A DNA stretch of 64,000 nucleotides from Owenia fusiformis (Eukaryota > Annelida > Polychaeta > Sabellida > Oweniidae), in contig CAIIXF020000010.1 in the NCBI GenBank assembly GCA_903813345.2, positions 23,231,740-23,295,739 on the forward strand, in the 5' to 3' direction. The notes below the pieces were generated by a model. The model saw nothing but the letters and a program-made list of their open reading frames with translations, was not told the origin of the DNA and ran no database searches. The position numbers and the translations under genes were made by a program. Below are positions 46,616 to 59,300 of this stretch, in pieces (position 1 is the first letter of the stretch; every line of letters begins with the position of its first letter).

Positions 46616-46783
46616 CGTTTAAATGATCTTGATTCAAAAAGTTTCAGTTGCTCCACATTGATGGTGATCATGATGATTTTTCTTACCATATCTAAACCAT
46701 CATCTAACGTGAAAAGAAAAAATGTCTATACCCTCATTCTCCCACCAAGTACCAATATCACCATCCAAGGCCAAAACTCCAAG
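46616..46783 (+). CDS. Putative transmembrane exon, copy 1
   Basis: Acceptor AAAATCCAG, donor GTACAT (weak), 56 codons in phase 0. Encodes a short cytosolic part (RLNDLDSKSFSC), a hydrophobic anchor (STLMVIMMIFLTI) and a juxtamembrane stretch with N-glycosylation sites (e.g. TNITI), the layout of a type II membrane protein. The first 90 bases including the acceptor recur almost unchanged at 52955-53043. Partner exons to the left are not found. Confidence 0.4.
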
Positions 46784-47789
46784 GTACATTTCATTCATAC
46801 TGAAGTCATGACAATACGTGTTGAATAAAAAATTAAAATTGATAGCCAATACATCAATTATTTGATATCCATACATCATCTTAGTGGCATTGATGTCCTT
46901 CTTAACATCATTTATATTAATTTGTATCCTTCTATATTAACCTTACCTACCATACATCGATTCAATTTTTCTCAGTACTTATTTTATGTTCATGTTTCTG
47001 TTACATGGATCAAATGAAAAATAAAAGTGCCTAATCCTTTTCAAATGAAACAATATTTTGATCATTCCTCAATCTTAAAATATTAAAGGTCTATCCATTT
47101 CAGGTTATAGTTCATGATTTCTCTATTTTAATCATTCTAGAATATTTTCTAGAAATTTCCCCAAAACCTGGTTAAAATATCTTTTGGGTCTGAATAAAAC
47201 TATAAACTTCAATTTTTTTTTAACATATTATTTATTTCCTTCATAATCAAAAAATACACAAAATATCTACTACCAATCGCCATAGGCATTCTAGGTAGTT
47301 TAAATTACAATAGAGGATTAATTACAGTAATCATAGATGGTTTATTGGTAATGTGAGAGGTTGGGAGGGAGGGGGGGGGTTGTCACAAGATACAAATGAG
47401 AAAAACATTAATTTGATGGAAACTTATAACAGGCCTGTACAAATTGCATCACTATATCTATCAGGATTTTCTGAGAATCAATAGTGAGTTCATTTTCATA
47501 AATTAAGTATTTGACCTGTTCTGTCTTACTAGAAATAAGTTGAGTATCAAACAATAAATTTTGTTCACTTCAATTCATTCAGATATACTATCCCTGCTAC
47601 CTGAAACCTAACATGATTTTAATATGATTCTAATAATGGCTTGCATGGATTATTAAAGAATAAAGATTCTTAACCGTATAATAAAGGGTATATTAGGTAA
47701 TAAAATATTTTTAATATGGTTCAAATCAAAAGACAAGACAGCCAATTTATATATTTATGTAACCATTAAGTTCTGATTTCTTCAAGAAA
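46784..47789. other. Intron or intergenic, AT-rich
   Basis: No coding frame. A G-run lies at 47370-47379. Confidence 0.4.
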
Positions 47790-48710
47790 AGGTACGGGTT
47801 TTCCTTATTTCACGCGTTGTAGGCAGAATCCCCACGACGTTTTTTCTCACAAACGTGTATCAGCATCATATGTTTTAGAAAAAGCACATGTTTGCGAAAA
47901 AATAGCTCAGAAGACAACAGAATCGTCGATTTAATTTCTCACTTAAGTTACATAAACGGTTTGGGTTAAAAGTGCAGATCTTAACCGTTTTTCGAAAACC
48001 GTTTATGTAACTTAAGTGAGGAATTAAATCGATTCTGTTGTCTTCTGAACTATTTGTTCGCAAATATGTACATTTTTTTAAACATATGATACCAGTACAA
48101 TGTCGTTGGAATTCTGCCTGCAACGTTTGAAATAAGAATATAGTCCGGAGTAGGGATACTAGTTAATACTAGTTGATACTAGGTAATACTTGGTTATTTG
48201 GTTTTCTGTATAAAAAAGCTTTTCTCCTTTTCTGTCCTGTCGCAGCGCCATCTAGTGTTTGATAAATGAATCAAGGTTTATTCTCGATAGGGTAAGTACT
48301 AATCTATCAGGAAACATTTACAAGTTTGGTTAGAAACAGAATTTTTATAGATGGCGGAGTGATTTTTGAGACTATGTAGAGCAGAATAATTTTCTGAAAC
48401 AGGTAGCTTTACGGTGGTAGCTCTCTCCAGATTCAGTTATCTCAAAAACGGTGTGGTCACCGTATGCTTATTTTGTAACGGCAAGCTAGACAAGACTCCA
48501 ATGAACACTGGGCACTGTTTCGCTGAGCAAGATCTGTGCCCATGAATATATTATGAAATGAAACGTTATAATGGTCGTCAATGGGATTTTTTACTGCAAT
48601 CTTGACCCTAAGGAAAAAAGAAAAATCGTACCTTCGATGTTCCGACATTTTGTTACAAAAACGAACCGTTTCGGTAACCAGCGTAATCGAGTGGATCACC
48701 AGTGGCTTAG
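47790..48710. mobile_element. Foldback element X, copy 2
   Basis: Begins near GGTACGGGTTTTCCTTATTT, and its right end at 48600-48710 (GAAAAATCGTACCTTCGATG, ...AATCGAGTGGATCACCAGTG) mirrors the left end of X1. It includes a tight palindrome at 47885-48075 with arms of about 75 bases. The left terminus is truncated. Confidence 0.75.
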
Positions 48711-48945
48711 TCTACTTCTGATACCCGATCAGCTTCAGAGCTGTTTTTAGAACGGGAGATTTGCAGTTTTACGTTGGTGGCAACGGGAATCATTATATTC
48801 ATGTCTTTTGAATATTATGCTGGCAATTTTGATTTCGATACATAGTATAATGTTTTCTGAAGAAAATGATGTATGTTATACATGTTTAAAATATCATAGA
48901 GAACTAGCTGTATACTGTAACTATACACGAGGATGTGTAGTCTAA

Positions 48946-50836
48946 GTAACACGCCTCACCATCGACAAGGTACAGTGACAAAATATACCGTAGTACACTT
49001 TAGCTGTATGATGTCACTATTTAACCGATTTGAAGCAAAGACAATGAGGCAGGTGTGATGTAGGTTTTAAAAAATTAATCTTGGGAATACTTGAACGATT
49101 TCATGTTTAATTTCGTGTGTATTCGTTTACCCTACTATCACACCAAACTAGTTCTCACTACTTTCTCGAAAACGGGCTTCAACTGTGTACGAACGGACTG
49201 GACGTACTAAGAACCGTTTGGTATCTATTTACAAACTTCATCGAACGTACTCGAACGGGTAGGTCCTCAGAACTTAGACAATGCTCAAAATGTTCTCGTG
49301 GTCGTCACGTTCTACAATTAGAACGGGTGACAACGTACTAACGACGAGCGGGACGTACTACGAACGGAACCGTCGTACTTCAATCCTACTAGGGACGTTT
49401 TAACAACGAGTCGAACTGTCTGAGGACGTGTTGAGAACGAGGTAGAACCCATTGTAAACGGGTTTAAACTGATTAAGAACGTATTTAACACTGCTTATGA
49501 ACGAGTTAGCAAAAATATAGCTATCACACCAAACAAGTTGCCACTGCGTTCTTCAAAACTGGTTTTAAACAGTGTGCGAACGGAATGAACGTACCTGCAA
49601 CTTTCTAAGGTCTATTTACGAACTTCATGAACGTTCTCAGACGGGAATGTGATTTTAGAATTTTGAATCGATTCAAAATTCGATTGCGACCATACCGTTC
49701 TGTTATCAGGTCATGATGACCTTCAGACTAAGGGACGCGTTCTACGGCGTTGCACACCGACGTGGTGCGACCTGAACGAACTGCGAACGAGATGGACGTA
49801 TTGAAGACTGTTTAAGAACGAAGAAGCTAATTATTTCAGACATATTTCCCGACCACAGCCAGATTGAGCCCGTTTTACGACGTTTTCGTAGGATTGGCAA
49901 GAACGGGTAAGAACGAGTTTGGTGTGATAGGGGGGTTAGGAAGGCATTTAACTTTCTAATAACGTTAAAATATTTTCGAACAGTGCTCGATTTTTTTCGT
50001 AGTCAATCTACCCACAAAATTGATAGGTTGGAAAATGTTTGGTTTTTCACATTTGCATTGATAATTTTTTCCCCTGTTGCCTATGAGTGTCGATTATTTT
50101 TATGAGAGAATGTTTCTCTATACTACACAATTTAGGACGGGTGGAGATTAATAAATATTCAAGTATTTATTGTAATTTTAAAAAAATCAGAAATGTGCGT
50201 TGCCACAGAATGTACGTTGTCCCTGTAATTGAAATTCATGAGATATACATAATATTAAACAATGTAACAATTTCATTTCAAAATTCATTAAGGTTTTTAT
50301 GAGTAACAAGTGATCTTTAACGAACATGTTCAAGTATCCCTTTTGCTTTTACGAAGGTATTGTTGTGGCGATGGTTAATTTTATTGTATTTATTCATTTG
50401 GTGTGAGCTTCCAGCCCAAACTCCCATCCAGTGTCTCGGAAAAGAATATGTTAAAGATATATCTGGAAAGTTTCAATAGTTCAATCAAATTGAATTAATT
50501 CTGTGATTGTTCTGTTTCAATTTTAAATGCATCTTACCCCCCTGTCTGTTAGTGTTATGATAAATACGTTGTCTGCATTAGGGTTAACTGTGAAAAAATC
50601 GAGCACTGTTCGAAAATCTTTTAATGTTATTAGAAAGTTAAATGTCTTCCTAGACGAATACACAAAAAATCAAACATGAAATCCTTGATGCATTCCTCAG
50701 ATTATTTTTTAAAACCTACATCAAAACTACATCATTGTCTTTGCTTCAAATCGGTTAAATAGTGACATCGTACACCTAAAGTGTACTACGGTATATTTTG
50801 TCACTGCACCTTGTCGATGGTTAGGCGTGAGTAACG
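48946..50836. mobile_element. Foldback element Z, copy 1
   Basis: Outer ends ACGCCT(C/A)ACCATCGACAAGG mirrored at 48951 and 50830. The arms extend to about 50010 and 50590 once the insertion at 49130-49935 is left out, roughly 260 bases each. No coding capacity. A half copy lies at 57590-57846. Confidence 0.85.
49130..49935. mobile_element. GAACG-rich PIF/Harbinger-like element (inside Z1)
   Basis: Ends CCCTACTATCACACC and the mirrored GGTGTGATAGGGGGG, flanked by TTA (49127-49129, 49936-49938), a 3-bp TWA-type duplication. The body is unusually dense in GAACG / CGTTC words. Another CTATCACACCAAAC terminus lies in the middle (about 49523), so it looks like two tandem units. The uninterrupted target is visible in the right arm of Z1 at about 50650. 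Confidence 0.82.
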
Positions 50837-52735
50837 AGCTAAGTAAACACTGTACAGTCAAGCCGAGTAACTAAGTTAACATTCGAAAATAAAAATCTCA
50901 AAAATCGTACATCTTTGATTTCAAAAATAATTTGTGAGGTGGTTATTAAGATGATAATACACAATTTTACGTATAAATCTTGAGTACATCTCGAATCCAT
51001 TCTCAACAAAGCGTTCTCAAAATAAGTATTCCAAAATATTTGAGTTCGGGATGATAAAAGTACGTTAAGATATACCGCTCCTTAACAAACTTCTTTGGGA
51101 ACAAGATATTAATCAAATGCATATTCTTCTTATTTACTACCTGACACATGCAAACGAATGTAACATAAGTAAATATCTCCGTTTTAAATAATTTTGTAAA
51201 CGTTGTTCTCTACAAGTGCCATTTTTATAATTAAAAAGCAAAATTGAACATTTTGCATTTCTAAATTGATCTTAACCGTTGACGATTTAAGTTATTAATA
51301 ATATTTCCCTTAGTAATCCCATGTTAAATAGACAGTAACTGGGTCATTGTTTTGTGCTCAACCTTGTTTTCATGACTTTTAAACATGAGTCGACAATTAT
51401 GTAGGAAATTTCATTTCCAAATGTAAGCGTGTCAACTCCTGTTTTTGCACAAATGTAGCCTTTTATTATGATAGATCGCCAAAATCTGCATGTACCTCTC
51501 AAATAGGCGACATGTTTTTAAATTTATAGATGCTGAGCTATAAACTGGAACAAAAATTCAAACCACCCGCTATTATTTTGATTACACAAGACGAAATTTC
51601 CACTCCCGGGGAGCACTTTGGTAACACTTTGAACGAGAATTCTTGAAGAATCGTTCGAATTTTCAAAAAAAGGTTTCACGCAGTTTTATTGCTTTGTTTA
51701 AGCCTCGACTAATATCATACTCAAATCCGATACCATAATTATAAATTAAAATGAAACATTAAACTCACCAGGTTATATGATAAACCGTTTTGAGAATTGA
51801 TGATTTGAGTTAACTGTGGATATGTATATAAAATATAAGTCGGCATGTATTCCAGCGTTTATGTACACACATGATGTATGCATCAACGTGTGACTTAAAT
51901 ATCAATTCGTGACTATCATATTTGGCTTTCAAAAATTAAGTTGGAAGTGACAGTGGTTAGAGATTAACGAAAACGTCAATCACATCCAAATATCCAAACG
52001 ACGTCAAGTATTAACAATACACTTTTCGTGCATCACGAACAAGGCAAGGTTCTGTGATCTAGCAATGTGCATTCCGAAAGAAAAAATTCACAAATATCAA
52101 AAAATTTCATTGAGTTGGATATTACATTCGAAATCACAACTTTCGAAATATTTGTTTCAACCAAGAATTGTAAGAACTTAAAACATGTTGTTAGTTTTTC
52201 AAACCGCATATCCTCATTAACGTTCTTTGACAAGGATGAATTCATTTGAAAACTTGGATTTTCTTGATTATTCTTCAAAACTACCCTTGAAATATAAGTA
52301 TGTGGGATATTACAGTATAAATTGACACGCATTTGTTTGCTCCATATCATGAAAAAATAAATGCAGTACCATCTTTCAATATTTGGAAACAGAAAGTTCA
52401 TTCTGTATGTAAACAAGATAAAATGCATTTATGGTTGATTCATAATGAAAAGTGACAAATAACATACATCTTTTGAAGTTGGGGTATACAGGGACATAGC
52501 GGAAATTCAGAAATTTAGGCCATATCTCCAAGATTGCTTCACCAATATGTAACAAAACATCAAAATAATCATTTACACGTTTGCTTAAAGGTTTATTGAA
52601 AATAATTTAACAGAGCTTTACTTCAGTTGTGGCACCATTCTTAGTTAATATTGATGAACATACGAATATCGAATGTTGACTAAGTTATTTGGCTTGACCG
52701 TGTAACCGAACGATTGTTTCATGTGAGAAAACTAC
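50837..52735. other. Region without a supported gene
   Basis: AT-rich, only frames with biased composition. No repeat recognised. Confidence 0.45.
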
Positions 52736-52954
52736 ATGTATTTGTATAGGGCGATTTATACGTACAGGTTTCCCGTTCGATTTCAAGTGCACTGCTTAAA
52801 GTCCCGAATGTGTATGTGGACCGACGTGTCTAAGGATCCAGTTCTCACCTTCAAATTATTCAGTCGTCCGATTGAGTATAAAGGTCTGTTCCCTATGGGT
52901 TATAATATTACACGTCCACGTAGAAGGTCTATACCAAATATGGCCGTTGCTATG

Positions 52955-53105
52955 GTTTGGAAAATCCAGTGTTTAAATGATCTTGATTCAAAAAGTTTCA
53001 GTTGCTCCACATTGATGGTGATCATGATGATTTTTCTTACCAATTCAATTGAAAGAAATTATAAGCACTATGACCTATTTACATTACCTTCTGACAAAAG
53101 TTATG
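52955..53105 (+). CDS. Putative transmembrane exon, copy 2
   Basis: From GGTTTGGAAAATCCAG to TTTTTCTTACCA it is almost identical to 46600-46688, encoding the same LNDLDSKSFSC plus STLMVIMMIFLT anchor. Beyond that the juxtamembrane part diverges in sequence but keeps a Y-x-L-x-x-(L)P pattern. It reaches a stop at about 53120 without a strong donor, so it may be decayed. It lies 174 bases left of the next transmembrane exon. Confidence 0.35.
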
Positions 53106-53278
53106 CTAGTATACCAGTTTAGATTTTACAAGCTTCCCAATGTTTTCAATTTGGCCTTGCCCATTCGTGTTAAGAAAAGAGTTGCCTGTATCCTGATGGA
53201 TAATCTCTATCGTGAGGTCATATATATGCAACTATCCTCGAAAAATTCAGTCAATTCATGTTCAATTTTATTTTACAG

Positions 53279-53384
53279 CAAAAGTTAGGTGTCCGGAAGA
53301 AAAGGGGAATAGGCGTATTGATTGTGTTCATTGCCTGTGTTTCTACAATCATATTGACATCATTAAAAGGACAACAGTCTCAAG
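53279..53384 (+). CDS. Membrane-anchor exon
   Basis: Acceptor TTTTATTTTACAG, donor GTATAT. A basic cluster precedes a 16-19 residue hydrophobic helix, suggesting N-in/C-out topology. Ends one base into a codon. Confidence 0.6.
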
Positions 53385-56300
53385 GTATATATAATATATT
53401 TATATATTATTTTCTTTTGTTAAATAATAGAGATGGAATATGGGATGGAGTACGTAAAGGTACTGATGCAAAGCCATGATGAGACTATTATAAAAAGTTA
53501 CTTTACGAACGATACAGAGATAGAATGCAATCGGATTTCTCTATAAAATGAATGATCATACATACAGTAAATCGTATAGTTGTTTATAAAACTTTTGGCC
53601 TCATATCATTTTTTCCTTTCTTTTTCGAATTTAAATACAGTAGTATGTAGTATATTCTATGTAGTGTGTGAGTGATATGATTTTCATCCACGAATGGATA
53701 CTGTATGATATCTGCAGCGGAAGTGGCCATGGTCAAATATCCACGCGATGATAACAATTTTGTGTTTTTCGAATTTGAAAACTAAAGTGGAATACTCCTT
53801 GAATATTTAACCATGCTATTTCATGTGTGCGCGCATTATGTAAGGTAATTGATTTCAACCATAATTTGACGCCATTCACAATTTCATGATAATAGCCAAA
53901 AACAGCATTTCATTTGATTGGTTTATAGACGTAAACGAATAGTTTTGCAAACCCCCATTTTGATTCACATGGTTATAGCGGCATAACTGCTTCATTATTG
54001 GTTAGTAATAAGGTCCCGTATACGAGTTTTTAGGTAACATATACAACTGACAATTTATTATTCGCAATTCTACCGCGTATAATTCATAAAGGTCCATGTG
54101 CAGTATGGCAAGTGATTTAAGACATATCTTTCACCATGAGTATTTTCTGGGTATTACAGTGGTTTTTATTAAAACTTTATGTTTTCTTTAAAGTGACGTC
54201 CCCATGATAGGAAAATATCCCACCCTCTGAAAAACTATGGATTAGGACCCCACCTTGTCACTTTTTAAAAAAATGTAAGGCTTATTTTCTAAAAAACAGG
54301 ATCTTGTTTTTCTCAATTTAAATGTCTCAAAAGTTTCTTCTACACTATATTAATAACTTCTGAAAAGGGATTGGTATTGAAATGCGATGAAGTTAAAAAC
54401 CATATTTCCCATATTATTTTCCCATAGGGAAAACTCATGCTATATCCATTGTTTTCAGCATTGTTTTTGTCATTGAAAATTGATATCTTCAAAATTAGAC
54501 TTTCAATACTATTCTACTTTTGAAGATGTTTTAGACCCCGTGTTGAATTATGTTTTCGTGCAATAAAAATCAGAAAGAGAAGATCCTCTTTTGAGCAAAT
54601 AAGTTCAACATTTTGAAAAAATTGTTTATACTTTTTATAATCTTTCGAATTGTTTGATTGATATTTTTATCATCATGGGGACTTCTGTTATAGAGAAAGC
54701 ATGAGTGAGAGTTGATTCTTTGAAAATAACGGTGAGGCGTTAGCCGAACCGTTAATTTCAAAGAATTAACTCTCACGAATGTTTTCTCTGACTTAAAACC
54801 CATACACGGTCACCTATGCAAGCTAAACGGTAACCTTAAGTAACCTACACGCTCTAGTAATAGCTAATTTTCAATGAACTACAGTAATCGTAGTGAGTGC
54901 ACTGACCCGTGATCATTTGAATGGGCAATGGTGATTAGTATTGGATTTGTATGTATTGCATGTATGTACGTGGTGTCAACGCTATGTTCAGTATAGTTAG
55001 TTTAACATTCGAGAAGAAGCATGGAATACGAAAGGATGGATAACTTGACTCAGGATACCTTCAAGGAATTACAGATATCGACACGGATGAAGATGTTGAA
55101 AACTTTCTTGGGGAACTTATAGGAGGAGTAATAGTATGTATCCAACAGACTGACTAGAAGTCAGTCTGAATATAATTCAGACTAAATAGGATATAGTCTA
55201 GGAGGAGTAAATAAATATGAAATAGATAGTAGTGAAATTGGCACATTGGATTTACGGTACAGTGTCGAAACATCCGACATATCAGAGCCTGGATATTCCT
55301 CCGATTCTAACACTAGATTTGGAAAACCTGTATCTGATATGGATATCGACAAGAAAGGAAGAAAAAGGTATGAATATAACTGTTTTCTTTGACTGTTGCT
55401 CGAAGAATCAAGAGTGCACATTCTGAAAGTAAAATTGCCAGATGGATTTTTTTGCTAAATATGTATTCTTTGTTTTAGCTATGCAAGGTCAACTGAAAAT
55501 AAAATCAACTGAAAATTGGCTATAACTAAAGCGTGTAGGTTACTAAAGATTACCGTTTAGCTTGTATAGGTGACAATGTATGGGTTTTAAGTTAGAGAAA
55601 ACATATTTGCCCCTTTCAGCATACAGTTGTTGGCGTAAAGTGTGGATTCTTTTTTTAAGAATCCACAGTTGCAGGGGGTCCACTGTGATTGCACTCACTA
55701 AACAAAAGATTTGCTTTTGTTTCCTGATTGCATACCTCGCAGACCCCCTGTAGCTGTAGATTCGTGAAAAATAATCAACTGTTTGGTCTATTGTGTACTA
55801 CCTTCAGCGGGTTTTAACTTGAAAGAAAACATATTATTACCACCTTGCAGGGCCTGTTCTAGGGGTTTTAGTACTAGTTGAGAAGGCATTTAAATTGCTA
55901 TATTGACGGGAGGAATATTGTGTCGGGCGTTAATGACTTTAGTCGGGCAATAATGACATTATCCGCCCGGCTATGTTTCCCGGGAAAAGTGATATCGTTC
56001 AGTGCGTAAGATTTTCTATTTCAAATTTGCTATTTCAGCCCTGGGCATTAACGGTGGTAAAAATAGTAATATCGTCATTAAAAATAGACTTTGCGGGCAA
56101 AATAGTGAAATATTGGACCTTGGGCCCGCGGCCCTTGGTCCAATATTTCACTATATTGCCCTTTGAAATGACGTTATTGTACTATTGTTTTAATGAAAAC
56201 CACTGTATTTATGCCCAGAAAGTACTCATGGTGAAGATATGACTGTCTAAAATCACTTGCCATACTGCGCACGGACCTTTCGAATAAGCTGTATGTTGTT

Positions 56301-59300
56301 TTATCGAAGAAATGTTTCTTTTACGAATTTAACCTTGCATATTACACATGAAGTATTGCAGAAAGCAAAGAAATATTTGCACATTAGTGAATTATAAAAT
56401 TAAACTTCACGAATATAAATATGAGTTTACGAATACAACTGTGAGTTAACGAATATAAACTGCAAGTCTTGAGACATAGGTCATGTGACACGAGACACGT
56501 GTTTGTGGGTGGATGGTTATGACTTAGACCGTTCCTCGTTGAGAATGATCACCTGATCTCAATGAACCAATGAACATTCGAATGGCAATATTTACAAACA
56601 ATAAATCTGCACTTTGACGACAACATATTACTTTGTTACGAAAATAAATTCGACAATTCAAAAATAATATGCCAAGGCTAGTACTTGTACATTGTTAAAG
56701 GATCTAGTGCACTCCCCAGTATGCACATTTGCGAACAAATAGTTCAGAAGACAAAAGAATCGTCGATTTAATTCTTCACTTAAGTTACAGAAACGGTATT
56801 TCGAATAACAGTTAAGATCTGCACTTTTAACTCCTATCACCCTACTATATTTCATGACGATCAGACTGATAGTCACAATTTGACAGCACTTTGAATAATA
56901 TGCTTCAGATTTGCCCATTATCGCGCTGTAGGCAAAACAGCACAGTTGTCAATGACCCGAATGCATTCCTCCGCAGGTATGGCCTGAATGACACGAATGA
57001 TCTCACTTTTGAGGTTTGCAATTGTCCTGAGGACATTCCCATATACTCTATCCCTGCCATATCCCCACAGGTAGGGACATTTTAGACGATGAGTACAGGT
57101 TTCCCCACAACGCAACAGTGGCCACTTGGCATGTTGTTTAAAGTACATTGTGACTATCAATCTGATGGTCATGAAATAAAATAGGCTGGTGGCAAATTGA
57201 ATGATGTACAAAAGTGTAAATATAAGGGAGTTATTTCTTAAAATGACAAAGATATGACAAAAATGGTATTAGGGTTTCCATTTTTTGGACCACCCTTATA
57301 TAGGGATACTTGACGTGATCAACATTTGAATTTCCATACCAAAACTTTCAAGTAAATACTGAGTTCTTGGTATTAATTCTTACAAATTATAATGAATCGT
57401 CACCGTACAGCCAACGCGTCACCGTACAGATTTTATCTTTTTTATTTTTAATATACACAATGAATGATTATTTGTTCTAAAATGTATAGATAACAAATAC
57501 ATATTCTTATAGAAATAATCCATTCTCTCGGACTGCAGGGAAAATAATAACCAAACGAAAAAAGTAAAAACAACATTTTTCACTTGGGTCGATTATGTTG
57601 GCCGATTCATTAAGAAAAATCCGAGCAGTGCTCATAAAAAGTTTATCATAATTAGAAATTTAAAACCATTTCTAAAAGAATGCTTTTTTATTTCACATTA
57701 AATCGTTTTTGTTTTCATCAAATTTATTTTTTTTAAACCCTCAACATAGATTTTGCTTCAAATCAGTAAAATAATCGTCACCGTACAGAAATTGTACGGT
57801 GCTATTTTGACGCTACATACGATGACGATGGTTAGGCTATGGTAATTTCACAGGGATCTACTCCATACTCGGACTCATCTTTATGACTGCAGCCGCGTAG
57901 CATTATTGTGTTATTTTGCCAAAATCAACTGACTGTGTCAGGGACCTTCGTTATGTGTCATTTCTTTAACTGCACCGTACATAAATGTCATTTTGAAATT
58001 GTAAAATGTGTATACCATACCTATACAATTAAAAATACGTACACTTTACACTTCATACGTATGTTAAACAAATGGTACATTATAAATAGTATATGACATT
58101 CAAATTTTTCATCTTGAAATTACAGATACAGAATGGGAGTGGTATATATACAGCAAAGACATGGTATCATCACCAGACATAGAATATGTAGAAATATACC
58201 ACCCAAATGGTAGGTTTTAACTAAGTGTTTTGTATATAGAAGTATGGAATATTCTATGTTATTCTGATTTTTTTTTCTTTCCTTTGAATATTAAATACAA
58301 TTAGCCATTATTTATATTCGTTATGAGCACGGTCTATATTAAATACCTCCATTTTACATTTAATTTACATAAGGCGCACCGGAGGATGCTGTGCTGGGAC
58401 TGTGGAGAAGTGTTTATCAATACTGGGGAACCTACAGACTGCTGTGGATAAAGCCTCTTCAATTAAATAAAACACATATGAAAGTAAGTTCACCAAATTT
58501 GTATTTTTGGGAAAAGGGTGGCACTTGTAAAAAGATGACATTGATTGAGTCAATTCTTTCCACAAAATAGCATTAAAAGCAAACACAAAAGAAAGCAGAA
58601 CACATAAACATAGCGTTCTTGTGTGGACATAAAATAAAAAACGTTTCTACATGATTTAGTGAATCCTTTAGTTTAAAATGCTGATTTAAAATTTTTTCAA
58701 CACCGCATTGAAATTGAGATGTATACCTTCCAAATTATTCAGAAGCTCACCACATCTTTCAATTTGAATAATATCAGCTCATCTGATGGGCATAATGACC
58801 TCTAATTACATCAAATATAAGCTGAGATGAAAGATCTTATCATCATCGTTCACTCGGCTCCCGTCAGTCGGATGAACGCAGTGAAGACCGGAGGGTGCGA
58901 AGATGAGATCTTATAATATAACAGTAGTTAGTTTGCTAATTTTACCACCCTTCATAATGGTCAAGATTGCTCAGTCATACATGACAGTTACATATTGATC
59001 GTGGTACCATTTGATGGAAAATAAATCCTTAGAAAAAAATGCTTAGGATTCTAGTAATTTGATTTTGAAGTTGGGTATACTTTTTTGTGGACGCCCTGTA
59101 ATATTCCCAAGGTGGCTTCCATATCAGGATAAACCTCGTGTAATATTTCTAAGATAACTTCTCTAGACAACCCCTATGTTATTCCAAGATAACTTTTAGT
59201 CGAGATAAAACTCATATTCCTATTAAGGTAGCTTCTATGTCGAGCTTATATCATATAATTCCTGAGCTAACTTACATGTTGGAATGAAACTCACATAGCC

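Larger units (their letters stand above)
54082..56285. mobile_element. Large palindromic element Q in the first intron
   Basis: Outer arms 54082-54176 and 56187-56285 are inverted copies (AAAGGTCCATGTGCAGTATG mirrored at the right). A second, inner pair is at 54775-54865 and 55505-55602. Hairpins sit between the pairs: 54687-54795, 55660-55770 (with GCAGGGGGTC / GACCCCCTGTAGC) and 56093-56162. An exon-like open frame lies in the middle. Confidence 0.7.

Noticed and set aside
52033-52428. 131-residue minus-strand frame
   Set aside because: Low-complexity, no domain, no splice context, no start context, and the overlapping plus frame is also open. Most likely chance in AT-rich DNA.
55135-55189. 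Short segment considered as a 60-base intron (GTATGT...ATAG) in the frame of element Q
   Set aside because: Joining across it gives immediate stops. The 12-bp direct repeats at its edges fit a duplication or insertion better.
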